DNA of 64,000 nucleotides, from positions 992,001 through 1,056,000 of the forward strand of contig OZ240214.1 in NCBI GenBank assembly GCA_965197575.1. The letters run 5' to 3'. Shown here in pieces: positions 1 through 10,951 of this stretch. A program made the position numbers and the translations under genes. The stretch's first letter is position 1, and each line of letters starts with the position of its first letter. A model generated the notes under the pieces. That model worked only from the letters and a program-made list of their open reading frames with translations, was not told the origin of the DNA and made no database searches. Source of the stretch: VXOI01 sp965197575 (GTDB lineage: Bacteria; Chloroflexota; Dehalococcoidia; Lucifugimonadales; UBA3495).

Positions 1-181
1 GCGAGGGGGCGTAGACGGTGTAGCTCTGGGCCAGTTCCTCGTGGAATCGCAGCCAGCCGGGCTGCCCCATCTCGTCGTGCAACACCAACAGCGGCTCGCC
101 GCTTCCGCCCTTCAGCACCTGTAGTTCCGCGCCCGCCACCTGGTGAGTTTCTTGGGTCCATGTTGCCTGGCCGGTTGTCAT
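1..181 (-). CDS. Alpha/beta hydrolase, N-terminal part (truncated by window edge)
   Basis: The reading frame opens with ATG at 181-179 and runs off the window after 60 codons. An AAGGAG ribosome site lies about 7 nt upstream of the ATG. The visible protein begins MTTGQATWTQETHQ and contains the stretch GGSGEPLLVLHDEMG followed by an aromatic-rich GWLRFHEELAQSYTVYAP. A beta strand ending in L-L-V-L-H followed by a small loop is the typical oxyanion-hole strand of alpha/beta hydrolases, and the segment after it matches the next strand (YTVYAPS). The catalytic serine elbow would lie beyond the window, so substrate and activity cannot be judged. It is probably transcribed alone or as the first gene of a leftward unit from the promoter at 242-270. 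Confidence 0.7.
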   Translation of the reverse strand, partial: MTTGQATWTQETHQVAGAELQVLKGGSGEPLLVLHDEMGQPGWLRFHEELAQSYTVYAPS

Positions 182-241
182 CGATTAGCTCCTTCGCAAA
201 GCAAGCGGATATGCAGTCTCGGATAGTGGAAACCGGAAACA

Positions 242-270
242 ATTGTCCGGGCGTATGCATGTATTGTCAA
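242..270 (-). promoter_or_regulatory. Promoter for the leftward alpha/beta hydrolase
   Basis: On the minus strand a perfect TTGACA (complement of 265-270) is followed after 17 bases by GACAAT (complement of 242-247), four of six matches to the -10 consensus. Transcription would start near 235 and give a leader of about 55 nt before the ATG at 181. Inferred from sequence only. Confidence 0.5.
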
Positions 271-432
271 CCCGGCTGACAAGTGCGTGAGCCGCCCGTC
301 ACCCCAACCTACGACTGCGTCGATAGCCTCGATGCAATCTGGCCTCCCCCGCAGGGAAGGGGGACGATTGACTCCCTCCCGGTGGATGCGGATGCTACTT
401 TTTGCCGGGTTCTGGATAGGCTGGGCGTCCGG

Positions 433-461
433 TGGCAGGGCGGCAGGTTAGCGTATATAAT
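433..461 (+). promoter_or_regulatory. Promoter for the flavin reductase
   Basis: A perfect TATAAT sits at 456-461, with a weak TGGCAG 17 bases upstream at 433-438. The start of transcription would be near 468, leaving a leader of about 80 nt before the ATG at 550. The -10 is convincing; the -35 is poor. Confidence 0.4.
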
Positions 462-549
462 ACGGCCAATATTAGACAGCCCTCATTATTCGGGAAGTCC
501 GTAGGTTCAGAGATGAAAGACTCCGGTGAGGGCCGCTGCTGGGGTACAT

Positions 550-1041
550 ATGACCTTGTTCACCAAAGATGAGTTCAGGTCGGCGCTATCCGAATTCGCC
601 ACGGGCGTTACCGTGATTACAACGTTGGACGACGAGGGTGAGCCCCACACGATGACGGCCAACGCCTTCACCTCGGTCTGTCTTGATCCGCCCATTATTC
701 TGGTGTCCATCGCCCACGGCACCCACACCTACGGGTACGTGGAGAGCCGCCGCAAATTCGGCGTGAATTTCTTGAGCGAGAACCAAGAGGAGTTGGGGGG
801 CTATTTCGCCAAGAAGCCCCAAGACCGCACCGGGGGAGTCGATTACAGCTTCTCGACCTCCCAGTTGGGTATCCCCGTCCTAGACGACTCTTCGGTGTTC
901 TTCGATTGTGACGTGATCGGTTCCCATGTCTATGGGGATCACACGATCTACTTGGGCGAAGTAAACGAGATCCGCCGGAACGAGTCCGACGGACCTCTCA
1001 TGTTCTACCGAAGCCGATGGTATCACCCTTCCCGGACTTAG
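550..1041 (+). CDS. Flavin reductase-like, FMN-binding split-barrel protein
   Basis: A 163-residue protein of the flavin reductase family (HpaC/StyB-like), which uses NAD(P)H to reduce FMN or FAD for partner monooxygenases. The N-terminal signature FRSALSEFATGVTVIT is followed by MTANAFTSVCLDPPIILVSI, the FMN phosphate-binding part of the split barrel, then GVNFLSENQEEL and the C-terminal GDHTIYLGEV and FYRSRWY segments. Length is normal for the family. I choose ATG 550 because the family starts close to this point; a GTG at 526 in the same frame would add eight residues, and neither has a strong ribosome site. No monooxygenase partner is adjacent, so the electron acceptor is unknown. Confidence 0.85.
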   Translation: MTLFTKDEFRSALSEFATGVTVITTLDDEGEPHTMTANAFTSVCLDPPIILVSIAHGTHTYGYVESRRKFGVNFLSENQEELGGYFAKKPQDRTGGVDYSFSTSQLGIPVLDDSSVFFDCDVIGSHVYGDHTIYLGEVNEIRRNESDGPLMFYRSRWYHPSRT

Positions 1042-1081
1042 CGCCCGGCGGCCGCGCCAAACCCGGCGCGGCCAATGGATC

Positions 1082-1771
1082 CTACTTCAGTGAAGCGAGG
1101 AAACCCTCGATAACCTCGTTCACCTGCTGGTACTTCTCCATCTGGACGAAATGGGTCCCGTCGGGAATGATCGCCTTGCGGGCCCCGTCGATATTCTCCG
1201 CCAGATAGTCGGCGTACTTCACCGGGGTCATCGCATCTTCGGAGCCGCAGATGACCTGCGCCGGCAGCGTGATGTCTTGGACTTGCTCCATAACGTCGAA
1301 CCGGTCACACGCCATAAGGTCGTTTAGCTCCACCATCGGACCGATCTGACCGGCCCGCTGCTCCACCACCTGGTAAATGTCCGGCTGCACCCGCTTGTAA
1401 TACTTGAGATGCCCGGCCAGCCAGTCGGCGTTGTTCTCGCCGGGGTTCCTCGCGCGGTCCAGGTAGTGGGGATGGACCCGGAGCCGTGCGCCGGTGCCCA
1501 GCAGGATGATGCCCCGAAGTTCGTCCGGATAATTCAGGGCGTATTGCAGAGCGATGGCTCCGCCCATGGAGTGTCCGCAAAGGACGACGTTCTTGTACCT
1601 TCGGGCGGTAATGAAGCCGCGGACCCATTCCAAGTAGCTATCGACATCGGAGCAGACCGTGCCGTCCGGGTGTCCCGGCAGATCGATGGCCTTGGAGTTT
1701 CGGAAGTGTCTGAGCTGGTAGTAGAACGACAGGCTCGAACACCCCGCGCCGTGCAGGAATACGAGTTTCAT
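1082..1771 (-). CDS. Alpha/beta hydrolase
   Basis: A 229-residue soluble alpha/beta hydrolase. It opens directly on the oxyanion-hole strand, MKLVFLHGAGCSS, and has the nucleophile elbow GHSMGG (around residue 70), a likely acid in the VICGSEDAMTP segment and a C-terminal histidine in PDGTHFVQMEK. All three catalytic elements are therefore present. Families with this layout include esterases, C-C bond hydrolases and proline iminopeptidases, and the sequence alone does not separate them. A GGGGG ribosome site precedes the ATG. The gene follows gyrA on the same strand 78 bases downstream of its stop, probably with its own promoter near 1827-1832. Confidence 0.85.
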   Translation of the reverse strand: MKLVFLHGAGCSSLSFYYQLRHFRNSKAIDLPGHPDGTVCSDVDSYLEWVRGFITARRYKNVVLCGHSMGGAIALQYALNYPDELRGIILLGTGARLRVHPHYLDRARNPGENNADWLAGHLKYYKRVQPDIYQVVEQRAGQIGPMVELNDLMACDRFDVMEQVQDITLPAQVICGSEDAMTPVKYADYLAENIDGARKAIIPDGTHFVQMEKYQQVNEVIEGFLASLK

Positions 1772-1826
1772 CCGTTTTGCCCCCGATTTCGGTAATAGTC
1801 CGACTTGACCATTATTATGCGACCAT

Positions 1827-1832
1827 TTTATA
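1827..1832 (-). promoter_or_regulatory. Probable -10 element upstream of the alpha/beta hydrolase
   Basis: The minus strand reads TATAAA here, between the gyrA stop and the hydrolase start, in a short A/T-rich island that also contains CATAAT at 1814-1819. Either would give a leader of 35-50 nt. No clear -35 is visible. Confidence 0.35.
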
Positions 1833-1849
1833 CGCCAATGCCGGAATCT

Positions 1850-4449
<2,600 letters not shown>

Positions 4450-4456
<7 letters not shown>

Positions 4457-5178
4457 TGGCTAACGCTCCTTTCGGGTGGGGAGGCGGCGAATCGCTCCGC
4501 CCGTTCGTGCAGGCCGGCGAAAAGGTTGGAGAAGAGCCGGGGCACTTCCTCCAGCCGTTCCGGATGGCATTGCAGCCCGATTACCCAGCTATGCTCAGGG
4601 CTTTCCAGTCCCTCCACCAACCCGTCTTCCACACTGTAGGCTGTCGTCATAAGACGAGGCGCGCGCTGCGCCTCGGTTAGTCCCTGATGATGGCGGCTGT
4701 TGACACGGAAGATACCGGCCATGCCGATAACCGCCGCGGCCTTGGCCCCTGGCGCGACGAAAATCTGGTGGTAGCCCGACTCGTAGCGGCCTTCGGTCTG
4801 CTCGCCGCGGTGGCCGGGCAGGTCCTGGACCAGCCCGCCGCCGAAGGCCACATTGAGCAACTGCATCCCCCGGCAAATCGCCAGCACCGGCATGTCGCGT
4901 ACCAACGCATAATCCAGGACCCGCAGTTCCAACTCGTCGAGGGCGGGCATCAGTTGCAGCCCGGCGTTGGGATCCGGTTGCTGGCCGTAGCGGGCCGGGT
5001 CGACGTCAGGCCCTCCGCAGAGCAACAGCCCGCCCACGTCCCGCATCAGGTCCGGAGTCGGACGATGCTCGTGGGCCTCGGGCAGGAGCACCCGCGCCTC
5101 CGCTCCTGCGGACTCCATGACTTCGACGTAACGGCGGGCGTTTCCGGCGCTGGAGGAGGTGATAGCTACGATGGACAT
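4450..5178 (-). CDS. Class I glutamine amidotransferase, PuuD-like (peptidase C26)
   Basis: A 242-residue gamma-glutamyl-GABA hydrolase-type amidotransferase. The nucleophile is C102 in AICRGMQLLNV, preceded by the oxyanion loop LLLCGGPDVDP. The other two catalytic residues are in QCHPERLEE near the C terminus, and the SRHHQGL motif typical of PuuD is present. In E. coli PuuD frees GABA from gamma-glutamyl-GABA during putrescine breakdown; no other putrescine genes are nearby, so the substrate is open. I choose ATG 5178 because the residues before it are not family-like. There is no ribosome site, and a TAAAAT sits only about a dozen bases upstream, so the mRNA may be nearly leaderless. The stop lies inside the gyrA start, implying translational coupling. 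Confidence 0.85.
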
Positions 5179-5414
5179 ACAACATAACCATTTTACCGGA
5201 TTGGGCCATCCGATTACAGTCTTGACATACGAAAATGCGCGCATTCCGGCCCATTGTCCGAATCACGCCGAATTGCGGATTTCGGGATTGGCAAGATAGC
5301 TATAACCATCCTGAAATCTTGCGAATCCTGATTCAGACATTTTGCCCGGCGGCCGGAGCCGTTATTTGGTAAACTATGGCCGTAGCTATTTATAAGTTAG
5401 AGGCGAAGGGAAGT

Positions 5415-6536
5415 ATGAAAGAGGTTATACAGGGGGCCGTCGATGCCTTGAAGGATGGCAAGCCCTGTGTACTTGCCACGGTGGTCCGCACCAAGGGCTC
5501 GACGCCGCAGAAAGCGGGCGCGATGCTGCTGGTCCGGGAGGACGGCAGCGGCCTCGGGACGCTGGGCGGCGGCTGCGTCGAGGGCGACATCTGGTTCGCC
5601 GCCAAGGAGATACTGCGGCGGAACGGCGGCCCGGAGTTCAAGGACTACTACCTGAACGAGGACATCGCCGCCCGCGACGGGCTGGTCTGCGGCGGCACGA
5701 TGTACTTTTACTTGGAACCGCTGCGGGACGACGGCGAGTTTCTGCCCTTCGGCAACGACATTGTCGACGCCTACGAAGGGGGCGAACCGGTAAGTCTGGC
5801 CACGGTGGTCAACAGCCCCTCCGGCAACCTGGGGGTCAAGCTGTTGTTGCGGACCGGCGGCATGGTCTCCGGTTCCTTGGGCACGGCCGAGCTGGACGCC
5901 GTGGCCTTGGAAGCCGCCCATCGCGTGGCGGAGGTCGGCAATTCCGAGTCGCTCTCCACCGGGGACGGCACGGAGATTTTCGTCGAGGGGTTCACCACGC
6001 CGCCGACGCTGGTGATGATCGGGGGCGGCCACGTGGGCAAGGCAACCGCCGACCTGGCCCACTTCTTGGGCTACCGCGTGTTCGTGGTGGACGACCGGCC
6101 GGAGTTCTCCAACGAAGAGCGCTTCCCCTACGCCGAGCAGACGGTCGTGGCCCCATACGACGAGTGGGCCAGTCACCTCACCATCAACGTCAACAGCTTT
6201 CTGGTGGTAGGGACCCGCGGGCACCGTTTCGACGACATGGCCCTGGAGTCGGCGCTCACCACCCGCGCCCGCTACATCGGTCTGCTGGGCAGCCGCCGCA
6301 AGACCCTCATGATCTACCGGCGGCTGATGGAGCAGGGGGTGGCCAAGGATCGGATCAAAGAGGTGTACGCTCCGGTCGGCCTCAACATCGGCGCCCTGAC
6401 GCCCGAGGAACTGGCCGTCAGCATCATGTCGGAGGTCATCATGGTCCGGCGCGGGGGCGGCGGTGGCTCGATGCAGATGGGCGACTGGTACGTCGACCGG
6501 GCCGCCGACATCGTCGAGCGGGCCGTGGAAGTCTAG
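5415..6536 (+). CDS. XdhC/CoxI family molybdenum hydroxylase maturation factor
   Basis: A 373-residue XdhC/CoxI protein. Members bind molybdenum cofactor, promote its sulfuration and deliver it to xanthine dehydrogenase or CO dehydrogenase-type enzymes. The N-terminal XdhC/CoxI domain shows ATVVRTKGSTPQKAGAMLL and the GGGCVEGDIW motif. The C-terminal Rossmann domain shows MIGGGHVGKATADLAHFLG, VVDDRPEFSNEERFP and YIGLLGSRRK. I prefer ATG 5415 with the upstream GAAGGG over an ATG at 5376, because the latter sits directly on a TAAACT -10-like hexamer at 5370-5375 and lacks a ribosome site. It is followed 34 bases later by a MocA-like gene, which fits a maturation operon. The target enzyme is not in the window. 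Confidence 0.9.
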   Translation: MKEVIQGAVDALKDGKPCVLATVVRTKGSTPQKAGAMLLVREDGSGLGTLGGGCVEGDIWFAAKEILRRNGGPEFKDYYLNEDIAARDGLVCGGTMYFYLEPLRDDGEFLPFGNDIVDAYEGGEPVSLATVVNSPSGNLGVKLLLRTGGMVSGSLGTAELDAVALEAAHRVAEVGNSESLSTGDGTEIFVEGFTTPPTLVMIGGGHVGKATADLAHFLGYRVFVVDDRPEFSNEERFPYAEQTVVAPYDEWASHLTINVNSFLVVGTRGHRFDDMALESALTTRARYIGLLGSRRKTLMIYRRLMEQGVAKDRIKEVYAPVGLNIGALTPEELAVSIMSEVIMVRRGGGGGSMQMGDWYVDRAADIVERAVEV

Positions 6537-6570
6537 CAACGGCATAGAGCTGTCCAACGCCGCGCTCGAC

Positions 6571-7191
6571 GTGAACCAAGAAAGCAGCATACCCGGCGTC
6601 TGCGCGATATTGCTGGCGGCTGGCGAGTCCCGCCGCATGGGCGAACTCAAGGCGCTGTTGCCTTGGCGCGGGTCGCCCCTGGTGAGTTATCAGGTCGACT
6701 CCCTTCTCGCCGCCGGGGTCGATCAGGTGGTGGTCGTTTTGGGACACCGGGCCGAGGAATTGCGCCCGCTCCTGGTAGACTGCGACAATGTTAGCCGGGT
6801 GATAAACCCGCTCTATCTGCAAGGGAAGACCACTTCGATCCGCGCAGGAATCGCCGTCCTCGACCGCTCGCCGGTCAGCGACGTGCTGCTGCTGAACGTG
6901 GACCAACCCCGGACGCCGGAAACGGTGCGCCGGGTGCTGGAAACCCACCGCTCCCACGACTTCGCCATAACCGTACCTGAATACCAGGGCAAGGGCGGCC
7001 ACCCGATAGTTCTTTCGGCCTCGCTGATACCCGAGCTCCGCGCCATTGACGAAGAAAGTCAGGGCATCAAGGCCGTCGTTCGCCGCCACGCAGACACGGT
7101 CAACCGCGTCCCGCTGGCCGAGCCGGAAATCCTGCTGGACCTGAACACCCCGGAGCAGTATCGCGCGGCAGTGGAGGCTAACGATATTTGA
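6571..7191 (+). CDS. MobA-like nucleotidyltransferase (molybdenum cofactor cytidylyltransferase, MocA type)
   Basis: A 206-residue NTP transferase with the GT-A type N-terminal motif ILLAAGESRRMGELKALLP, the lysine and arginines of which bind the nucleotide. LLNVDQPRTP supplies the metal-binding aspartate. MocA joins CTP to molybdopterin for the xanthine dehydrogenase/CO dehydrogenase family, and its position just after xdhC supports this over MobA (GTP). The start is uncertain: GTG 6571 is the only normal start codon between the xdhC stop and the first conserved strand, and no good ribosome site is seen. The 3' end overlaps the convergent gene at 7178 by 14 bases. Confidence 0.82.
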   Translation: MNQESSIPGVCAILLAAGESRRMGELKALLPWRGSPLVSYQVDSLLAAGVDQVVVVLGHRAEELRPLLVDCDNVSRVINPLYLQGKTTSIRAGIAVLDRSPVSDVLLLNVDQPRTPETVRRVLETHRSHDFAITVPEYQGKGGHPIVLSASLIPELRAIDEESQGIKAVVRRHADTVNRVPLAEPEILLDLNTPEQYRAAVEANDI

Positions 7192-7477
7192 GGTCGTACT
7201 CGATTTTGGCCGCTTGGTCCAACTTGTTGGAGACAATAAGGTGGAACCTGTCGTAGTTGGGAAGAGGCAAGTCCGCTTGGTGAAATCGGCGATCTCTGTA
7301 TCCCGCATATGACTCCGGGGCCTTGCCTTCCCGAAAGTCTTCCATCCCCATGTCGTCCACCAAGTAGGTTGTAACCGGACTGTCCGATCTGACTTGGAAT
7401 ATAACCCACGGGTCAGATGCGTGGGGTTCAAAGGTGAACAGCAGTGCCTTGTTCGGCTTGAGTGATTTTCTTCTCAT
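7178..7477 (-). CDS. Hypothetical protein (99 aa)
   Basis: I do not recognise this family. The 99-residue product is soluble, without signal peptide or membrane segment. It contains a central strand-rich part (PWVIFQVRSDSPVTTYLVDD) and an aromatic, charged C-terminal half (SYAGYRDRRFHQADLPL, YDRFHLIVSNKLDQ). Its ATG overlaps the stop of the upstream membrane-protein gene by four bases (7474-7477), so the two are very probably co-translated and may work together. The 3' end overlaps the convergent mocA-like gene. Base composition is clearly lower in GC than the surrounding genes, which hints at recent acquisition. Confidence 0.6.
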   Translation of the reverse strand: MRRKSLKPNKALLFTFEPHASDPWVIFQVRSDSPVTTYLVDDMGMEDFREGKAPESYAGYRDRRFHQADLPLPNYDRFHLIVSNKLDQAAKIEYDLKYR

Positions 7478-7791
7478 AATTGAATTTCTTCAGGGTCGCC
7501 CTCGTATGACCCAAGCGGAGTCGTGATTCTTCTGGCGCGCCTGATCAAACCAATCAGCGGTCGGTAAAGGACGGGAAGCATGACCACCAACCCGGCTTTC
7601 CAATTGTCGTTGACCAGTATCAATACTTTTCCGGAGCGGGACTCCAGTGGTTCATCCCCAACAAAGACCAGTTGAACTGCGATATAAGCAACTATCCCCA
7701 GTGCAAAAAGAATACCAGCCCTCTCGATTATTTCAAACAGCCGGTCTAGGAAATGCGATACCGAATCTCGCCTCATCAGATTTCTGTGCAC
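7474..7791 (-). CDS. Small membrane protein, unknown function
   Basis: A 105-residue protein with two predicted membrane helices, roughly residues 25-45 (GILFALGIVAYIAVQLVFV) and 65-85, joined by a short loop rich in charged residues. An amphipathic N-terminal helix (SHFLDRLFEIIERA) precedes them, and the acidic C terminus ends SYEGDPEEIQL. The start is probably GTG 7791, directly behind a run of G; an ATG at 7776 is the alternative. It overlaps the following hypothetical gene by ATGA, forming a two-gene unit. No family is recognised. Lower GC than its neighbours suggests transfer. Confidence 0.55.
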   Translation of the reverse strand: MHRNLMRRDSVSHFLDRLFEIIERAGILFALGIVAYIAVQLVFVGDEPLESRSGKVLILVNDNWKAGLVVMLPVLYRPLIGLIRRARRITTPLGSYEGDPEEIQL

Positions 7792-7815
7792 CCCCCAATA
7801 CGGAAAAAAATCTAT

Positions 7816-9066
7816 TTACGCTGCCGCCCTAACCTTGCTTCCCGACGGCATCAGCAGCGAGGCCCCCAGGCCAACGAAGAACAGCGTAGATGCGAAGTAG
7901 AAGGCCGAGTGCCAGCCGGCGTACTCTACCAGAATGCCCGCCGCCACCGACGCCAGCGCGCCGAAGAAGGCGTTGCTCCCCCACATCAGCCCGATGAACG
8001 TGCCCTCCAGTCCCTTGCCATCGGCCACGTCGATGGCGGCGGCCTGGGTCAGGGAGTTCACCGAGAACAGGAACAGCCCGAAGGCCAGCACGGAGAGCGA
8101 CATCAGCAGCCCGCCGCCGCCCAACGCCATCCCGAGGGGCAGCACCACGGCGGTCGCCATGATCCCCACGATGATCGACTTCCGCCCGATGCGGTCGGAC
8201 AGAGCGCCGAACAGCGGCCCCGCGACGATGCCCGGGGCGGCCAGCAGGGCCACATGGAAGCCCACCCAGAAGTTGGTCATGCCCAGGTCTTCGGCGAGGT
8301 ACAGCGGGATCACCCACAGCAGCGACCGGTCGCCCATCCCGCGCAGCGCCGATACGCTGAAGATACTCCACATTCCGGTGCCCCGGAACGACTCTACCAT
8401 GCTCGCCAGTTGAGTCCGTATTTTTGCCCCGTAGTCGATGCCCTCCGGCCGCGGCCCGCCGACGCCCCGCAACAGCAGGAATATCGCCACCGCCAAGACC
8501 AGCAGTATCGGCGTGCCGCCGCCCACGATCCATCGCCAGCCCACCACGCCGAGCAGCCCGCCGACGATCAGCGGGCCAATCCAGTCGCCGATATTGCCGG
8601 TGGAGCGGTGCATGGAGATGAACAGGCCCCGCCGCGCCGGGAACCGCTGCGCCAACAGCCCTAGTGCCGGCGGGTGCCACAGGGCCGTGCCTGCGGAGGC
8701 CACCGCCAGTGAGGCCAGGATCAGCCCATACGACGGCGCGACCGACACCAGGAAATAGCCGACGGCGATGAGGGTCATGCTGATGGTCAGCACGTGGGCG
8801 CGCCGGTGCTGGAATACGTCGACGAAGAACCCGCCGCTCATGCTGGTGATGCCGCCGGAAAGCTGGCGCACGGCGTCCAACAGTCCGGCCTGAATCGGAT
8901 TCAACCCCAAGGCGACGTAAATGGCGGTGATCAGCACCAGGAAGGCGCGGCCATACATGTGCTCCAGCGTGTGAGCGCCGATCACCGTGGTGGCCATCAC
9001 CGGGTCTTTGGTGCGGCGCGGGTCCCCGGGGACCGCCGAAGCGTCAGGATGTGTTATTTCAGCCAC
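7816..9066 (-). CDS. Major facilitator superfamily transporter
   Basis: A 416-residue MFS carrier with about 12 hydrophobic segments. The intracellular loop after helix 2 reads FFVDVFQHRRAHVL, and the second-half equivalent reads GALSDRIGRKSIIVG, matching the MFS-specific signature. The motif HPPALGLLAQRFPARRGLFISMH resembles fosmidomycin-resistance/Fsr-like and related small-molecule exporters, but the substrate cannot be assigned. I start at GTG 9066 behind a GAGGG site; an ATG at 8997 would remove 23 residues. It lies 41 bases behind the asparaginase-like gene on the same strand, so the two may be co-transcribed. Confidence 0.85.
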   Translation of the reverse strand: MAEITHPDASAVPGDPRRTKDPVMATTVIGAHTLEHMYGRAFLVLITAIYVALGLNPIQAGLLDAVRQLSGGITSMSGGFFVDVFQHRRAHVLTISMTLIAVGYFLVSVAPSYGLILASLAVASAGTALWHPPALGLLAQRFPARRGLFISMHRSTGNIGDWIGPLIVGGLLGVVGWRWIVGGGTPILLVLAVAIFLLLRGVGGPRPEGIDYGAKIRTQLASMVESFRGTGMWSIFSVSALRGMGDRSLLWVIPLYLAEDLGMTNFWVGFHVALLAAPGIVAGPLFGALSDRIGRKSIIVGIMATAVVLPLGMALGGGGLLMSLSVLAFGLFLFSVNSLTQAAAIDVADGKGLEGTFIGLMWGSNAFFGALASVAAGILVEYAGWHSAFYFASTLFFVGLGASLLMPSGSKVRAAA

Positions 9067-9107
9067 TTGCCCTCGCCTAACCCTCACTCCCGGAGCGCGG
9101 GAGCGGT

Positions 9108-10115
9108 TTAGAATTCGTAGAAAGCCTGTTGCAGCCACTCCCGGTCGTCGCTTACGGTGAGGGCCAGCATCAGCAGGATCCTCGCCTTTTGGGGGAGCAG
9201 GTTGTCGCACACGAGAAACCCCTGCTCCGCTTTCCGGGGTGTGCTGACGACCCGGCCCGCCGTGGAGCGGGAGGACAACACTACAGGGATACCGTCGTTC
9301 ACCGCCTCCGCCGCCGCGCTCAAGAAGGCGGGCGGGAAAGTGCCGCCGCCGAACCCGACCACCACGAGGCCGTCGGGCCGGGAGGGACGCACCGCGTCGA
9401 TGATGCTGCCGTCGGCCCCGGCATACGAATAGATTATCTCCACCCGGGGCAGACTGCTCCGCTGGCCGACGTCGAAGGGCGTGGCCGTAGTGTGCCGACG
9501 GAGCGGCGCCCGGTAGAACACCACCTGCCCGTCGGAGTCGGAATATCCCAGAAAACCAAGCTCGTTGGGCCGGAAGGTTTCCACCCGGAACGTGTTGGCC
9601 TTGCTCACGTCGCGGGCGGAGTGTATCTCGTTGTTCAACACCGTCAACACGCCCATGCCGCCCGCGTGGGGAGTGGCCGCGATCCGCACCGCGTCCAGCA
9701 GGTTCAGGTCGGCGTCGGTGCTGATGGCGGTGGGCGGGCGCATGGCCCCGGTGACCACCACCGGCTTGTCCGACTTGACCGTCAGGTGCAGGAAATACGA
9801 AGTCTCCTCCAGCGTGGCGGTGCCGTGGGTGACGGCGACCCCGGTCAGTCCATCGTCGTCGCCAAGCAGCCCGTTGATGCGCTTGGTCAGGGCAAGCCAG
9901 TCGGAAGGGCCGATGGCGGTGCTGCCCACGCTGACCAGGTCCTCGCAGGCGACGTTGGCGATGCCGTTGATTTCCGGCACTCGGTCCAACGACTGTTGGA
10001 TGGTCAGGTGGTCGCCGATTTCCGAGTAGAGCATGAAGTCCATCCGGTCGGGTCCGATGCCCGCGATGCTGCCTCCGGTGCCGATAACGTGCACTCTTGG
10101 CTTGGAGCCGGTCAT
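9108..10115 (-). CDS. Asparaginase/glutaminase family protein with altered active site
   Basis: A 335-residue type I/II L-asparaginase fold protein. The first signature VIGTGGSIAG provides the nucleophile threonine T13, and the second reads VTHGTATLEETSYF with T99. In characterised enzymes the second motif is HGTDT, and the aspartate holds the substrate amino group; here it is alanine A100. The catalytic lysine of E. coli AnsB (Lys162, in AADKASANRG) aligns with proline in AATPHAGGMG. The fold is certain, but ordinary asparaginase chemistry is doubtful; another amide substrate is likely. GGAGGG lies 5 nt before the ATG. The MFS gene that follows may carry its substrate or product. Confidence 0.85.
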   Translation of the reverse strand: MTGSKPRVHVIGTGGSIAGIGPDRMDFMLYSEIGDHLTIQQSLDRVPEINGIANVACEDLVSVGSTAIGPSDWLALTKRINGLLGDDDGLTGVAVTHGTATLEETSYFLHLTVKSDKPVVVTGAMRPPTAISTDADLNLLDAVRIAATPHAGGMGVLTVLNNEIHSARDVSKANTFRVETFRPNELGFLGYSDSDGQVVFYRAPLRRHTTATPFDVGQRSSLPRVEIIYSYAGADGSIIDAVRPSRPDGLVVVGFGGGTFPPAFLSAAAEAVNDGIPVVLSSRSTAGRVVSTPRKAEQGFLVCDNLLPQKARILLMLALTVSDDREWLQQAFYEF

Positions 10116-10218
10116 AAAAGCCCTCCGCCGTCTTTGTTGTCTGCCTCTGGTTGCCCGTATTTGGTGGCTGCTATGATACTACGGTAGGACACTACTTTCT
10201 TGCCGGCCAGGAGCACCG

Positions 10219-10950
10219 TTGCGGGCGCTCGTTCTCTCCGACATTCACTCGAACCTGGAAGCCCTGGAGGCGGTGATCGACGACGCATTGGACCGGGGCG
10301 GGTTCGACGTCGTCTGGTGCTTGGGCGACAGCGTTGGCTACGGCCCCGACCCTAACGCAACTCTGGCCCGGCTCCGGGAGTTCGAGTTGGTGGCGGTGGC
10401 CGGCAACCACGACTTCGCCGCCGTCGGAAGAGTCGACCCGGACGAGTTCAACGGCGCGGCCCGCTCGGCCATCCTCTGGACCGCCGACCGGTTGACCGCC
10501 GACGAGACGGACTTCCTCGCCGGGCTGCCCACGGTCATAGTCGAGCAGGGCTTTACCCTGGTGCATGGCACGCTGCGGGACCCGGTGGTGGAGTACCTGC
10601 TGGACCCCGAGTCGGCCATCGCCACCCTGGTCCGGCTGACCACGCCGTATTGTTTGGTGGGCCATTCCCACTACTCGTTCGTTTGCCGGGAGAACGGCGG
10701 CGCGCCGGTCTTCACGGAGTTCCCGGAGCGGCAGCCCCTGCCGTTGGGCGAAGAGCGCTGGATAATCAACCCCGGAAGCGTCGGGCAGCCCCGCGACCGC
10801 GACCCGCGGCCGAGCTACGCCGTGCTCGACAGCGACGCTATGACCATTGAACATCGGCGCGTCCACTACGACATGGCCGCCACTCAGCGCAAGATGCGCG
10901 CCGCCGGGCTCCCGCCATACCTGATCCAGCGGCTTGAGACCGGGACATAG
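10219..10950 (+). CDS. Metallophosphoesterase (YfcE/calcineurin-like)
   Basis: A 243-residue phosphodiesterase. The dinuclear metal-site motifs appear in order: LSDIHSN at residues 7-13, LGDSVGYGPDP, GNHD, LVHGT and VGHSHYSF, with NPGSVGQPRDRDPRPSYAV near the end. This set is complete, so an active Mn/Fe/Ni-dependent phosphatase or phosphodiesterase is expected; natural substrates of such proteins are usually unknown. The start is TTG 10219, supported by AGGAG at 10209-10213. It ends just before the tRNA-Lys promoter. Confidence 0.87.
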   Translation: MRALVLSDIHSNLEALEAVIDDALDRGGFDVVWCLGDSVGYGPDPNATLARLREFELVAVAGNHDFAAVGRVDPDEFNGAARSAILWTADRLTADETDFLAGLPTVIVEQGFTLVHGTLRDPVVEYLLDPESAIATLVRLTTPYCLVGHSHYSFVCRENGGAPVFTEFPERQPLPLGEERWIINPGSVGQPRDRDPRPSYAVLDSDAMTIEHRRVHYDMAATQRKMRAAGLPPYLIQRLETGT

Positions 10951-10951
10951 T

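Larger units (their letters stand above)
182..549. other. Intergenic region between divergent genes
   Basis: This 368-bp stretch separates a leftward hydrolase from a rightward flavin reductase. It holds the leftward promoter (242-270), a C/G-rich imperfect inverted repeat around 341-366, and a rightward TATAAT at 456-461. A 73-codon open frame at 283-504 has no ribosome site and no recognisable composition, and I do not regard it as a gene. Confidence 0.5.

Noticed and set aside
283..504. 73-codon open frame upstream of the flavin reductase
   Set aside because: No ribosome site, no conserved-looking sequence, and it covers the likely promoter region.
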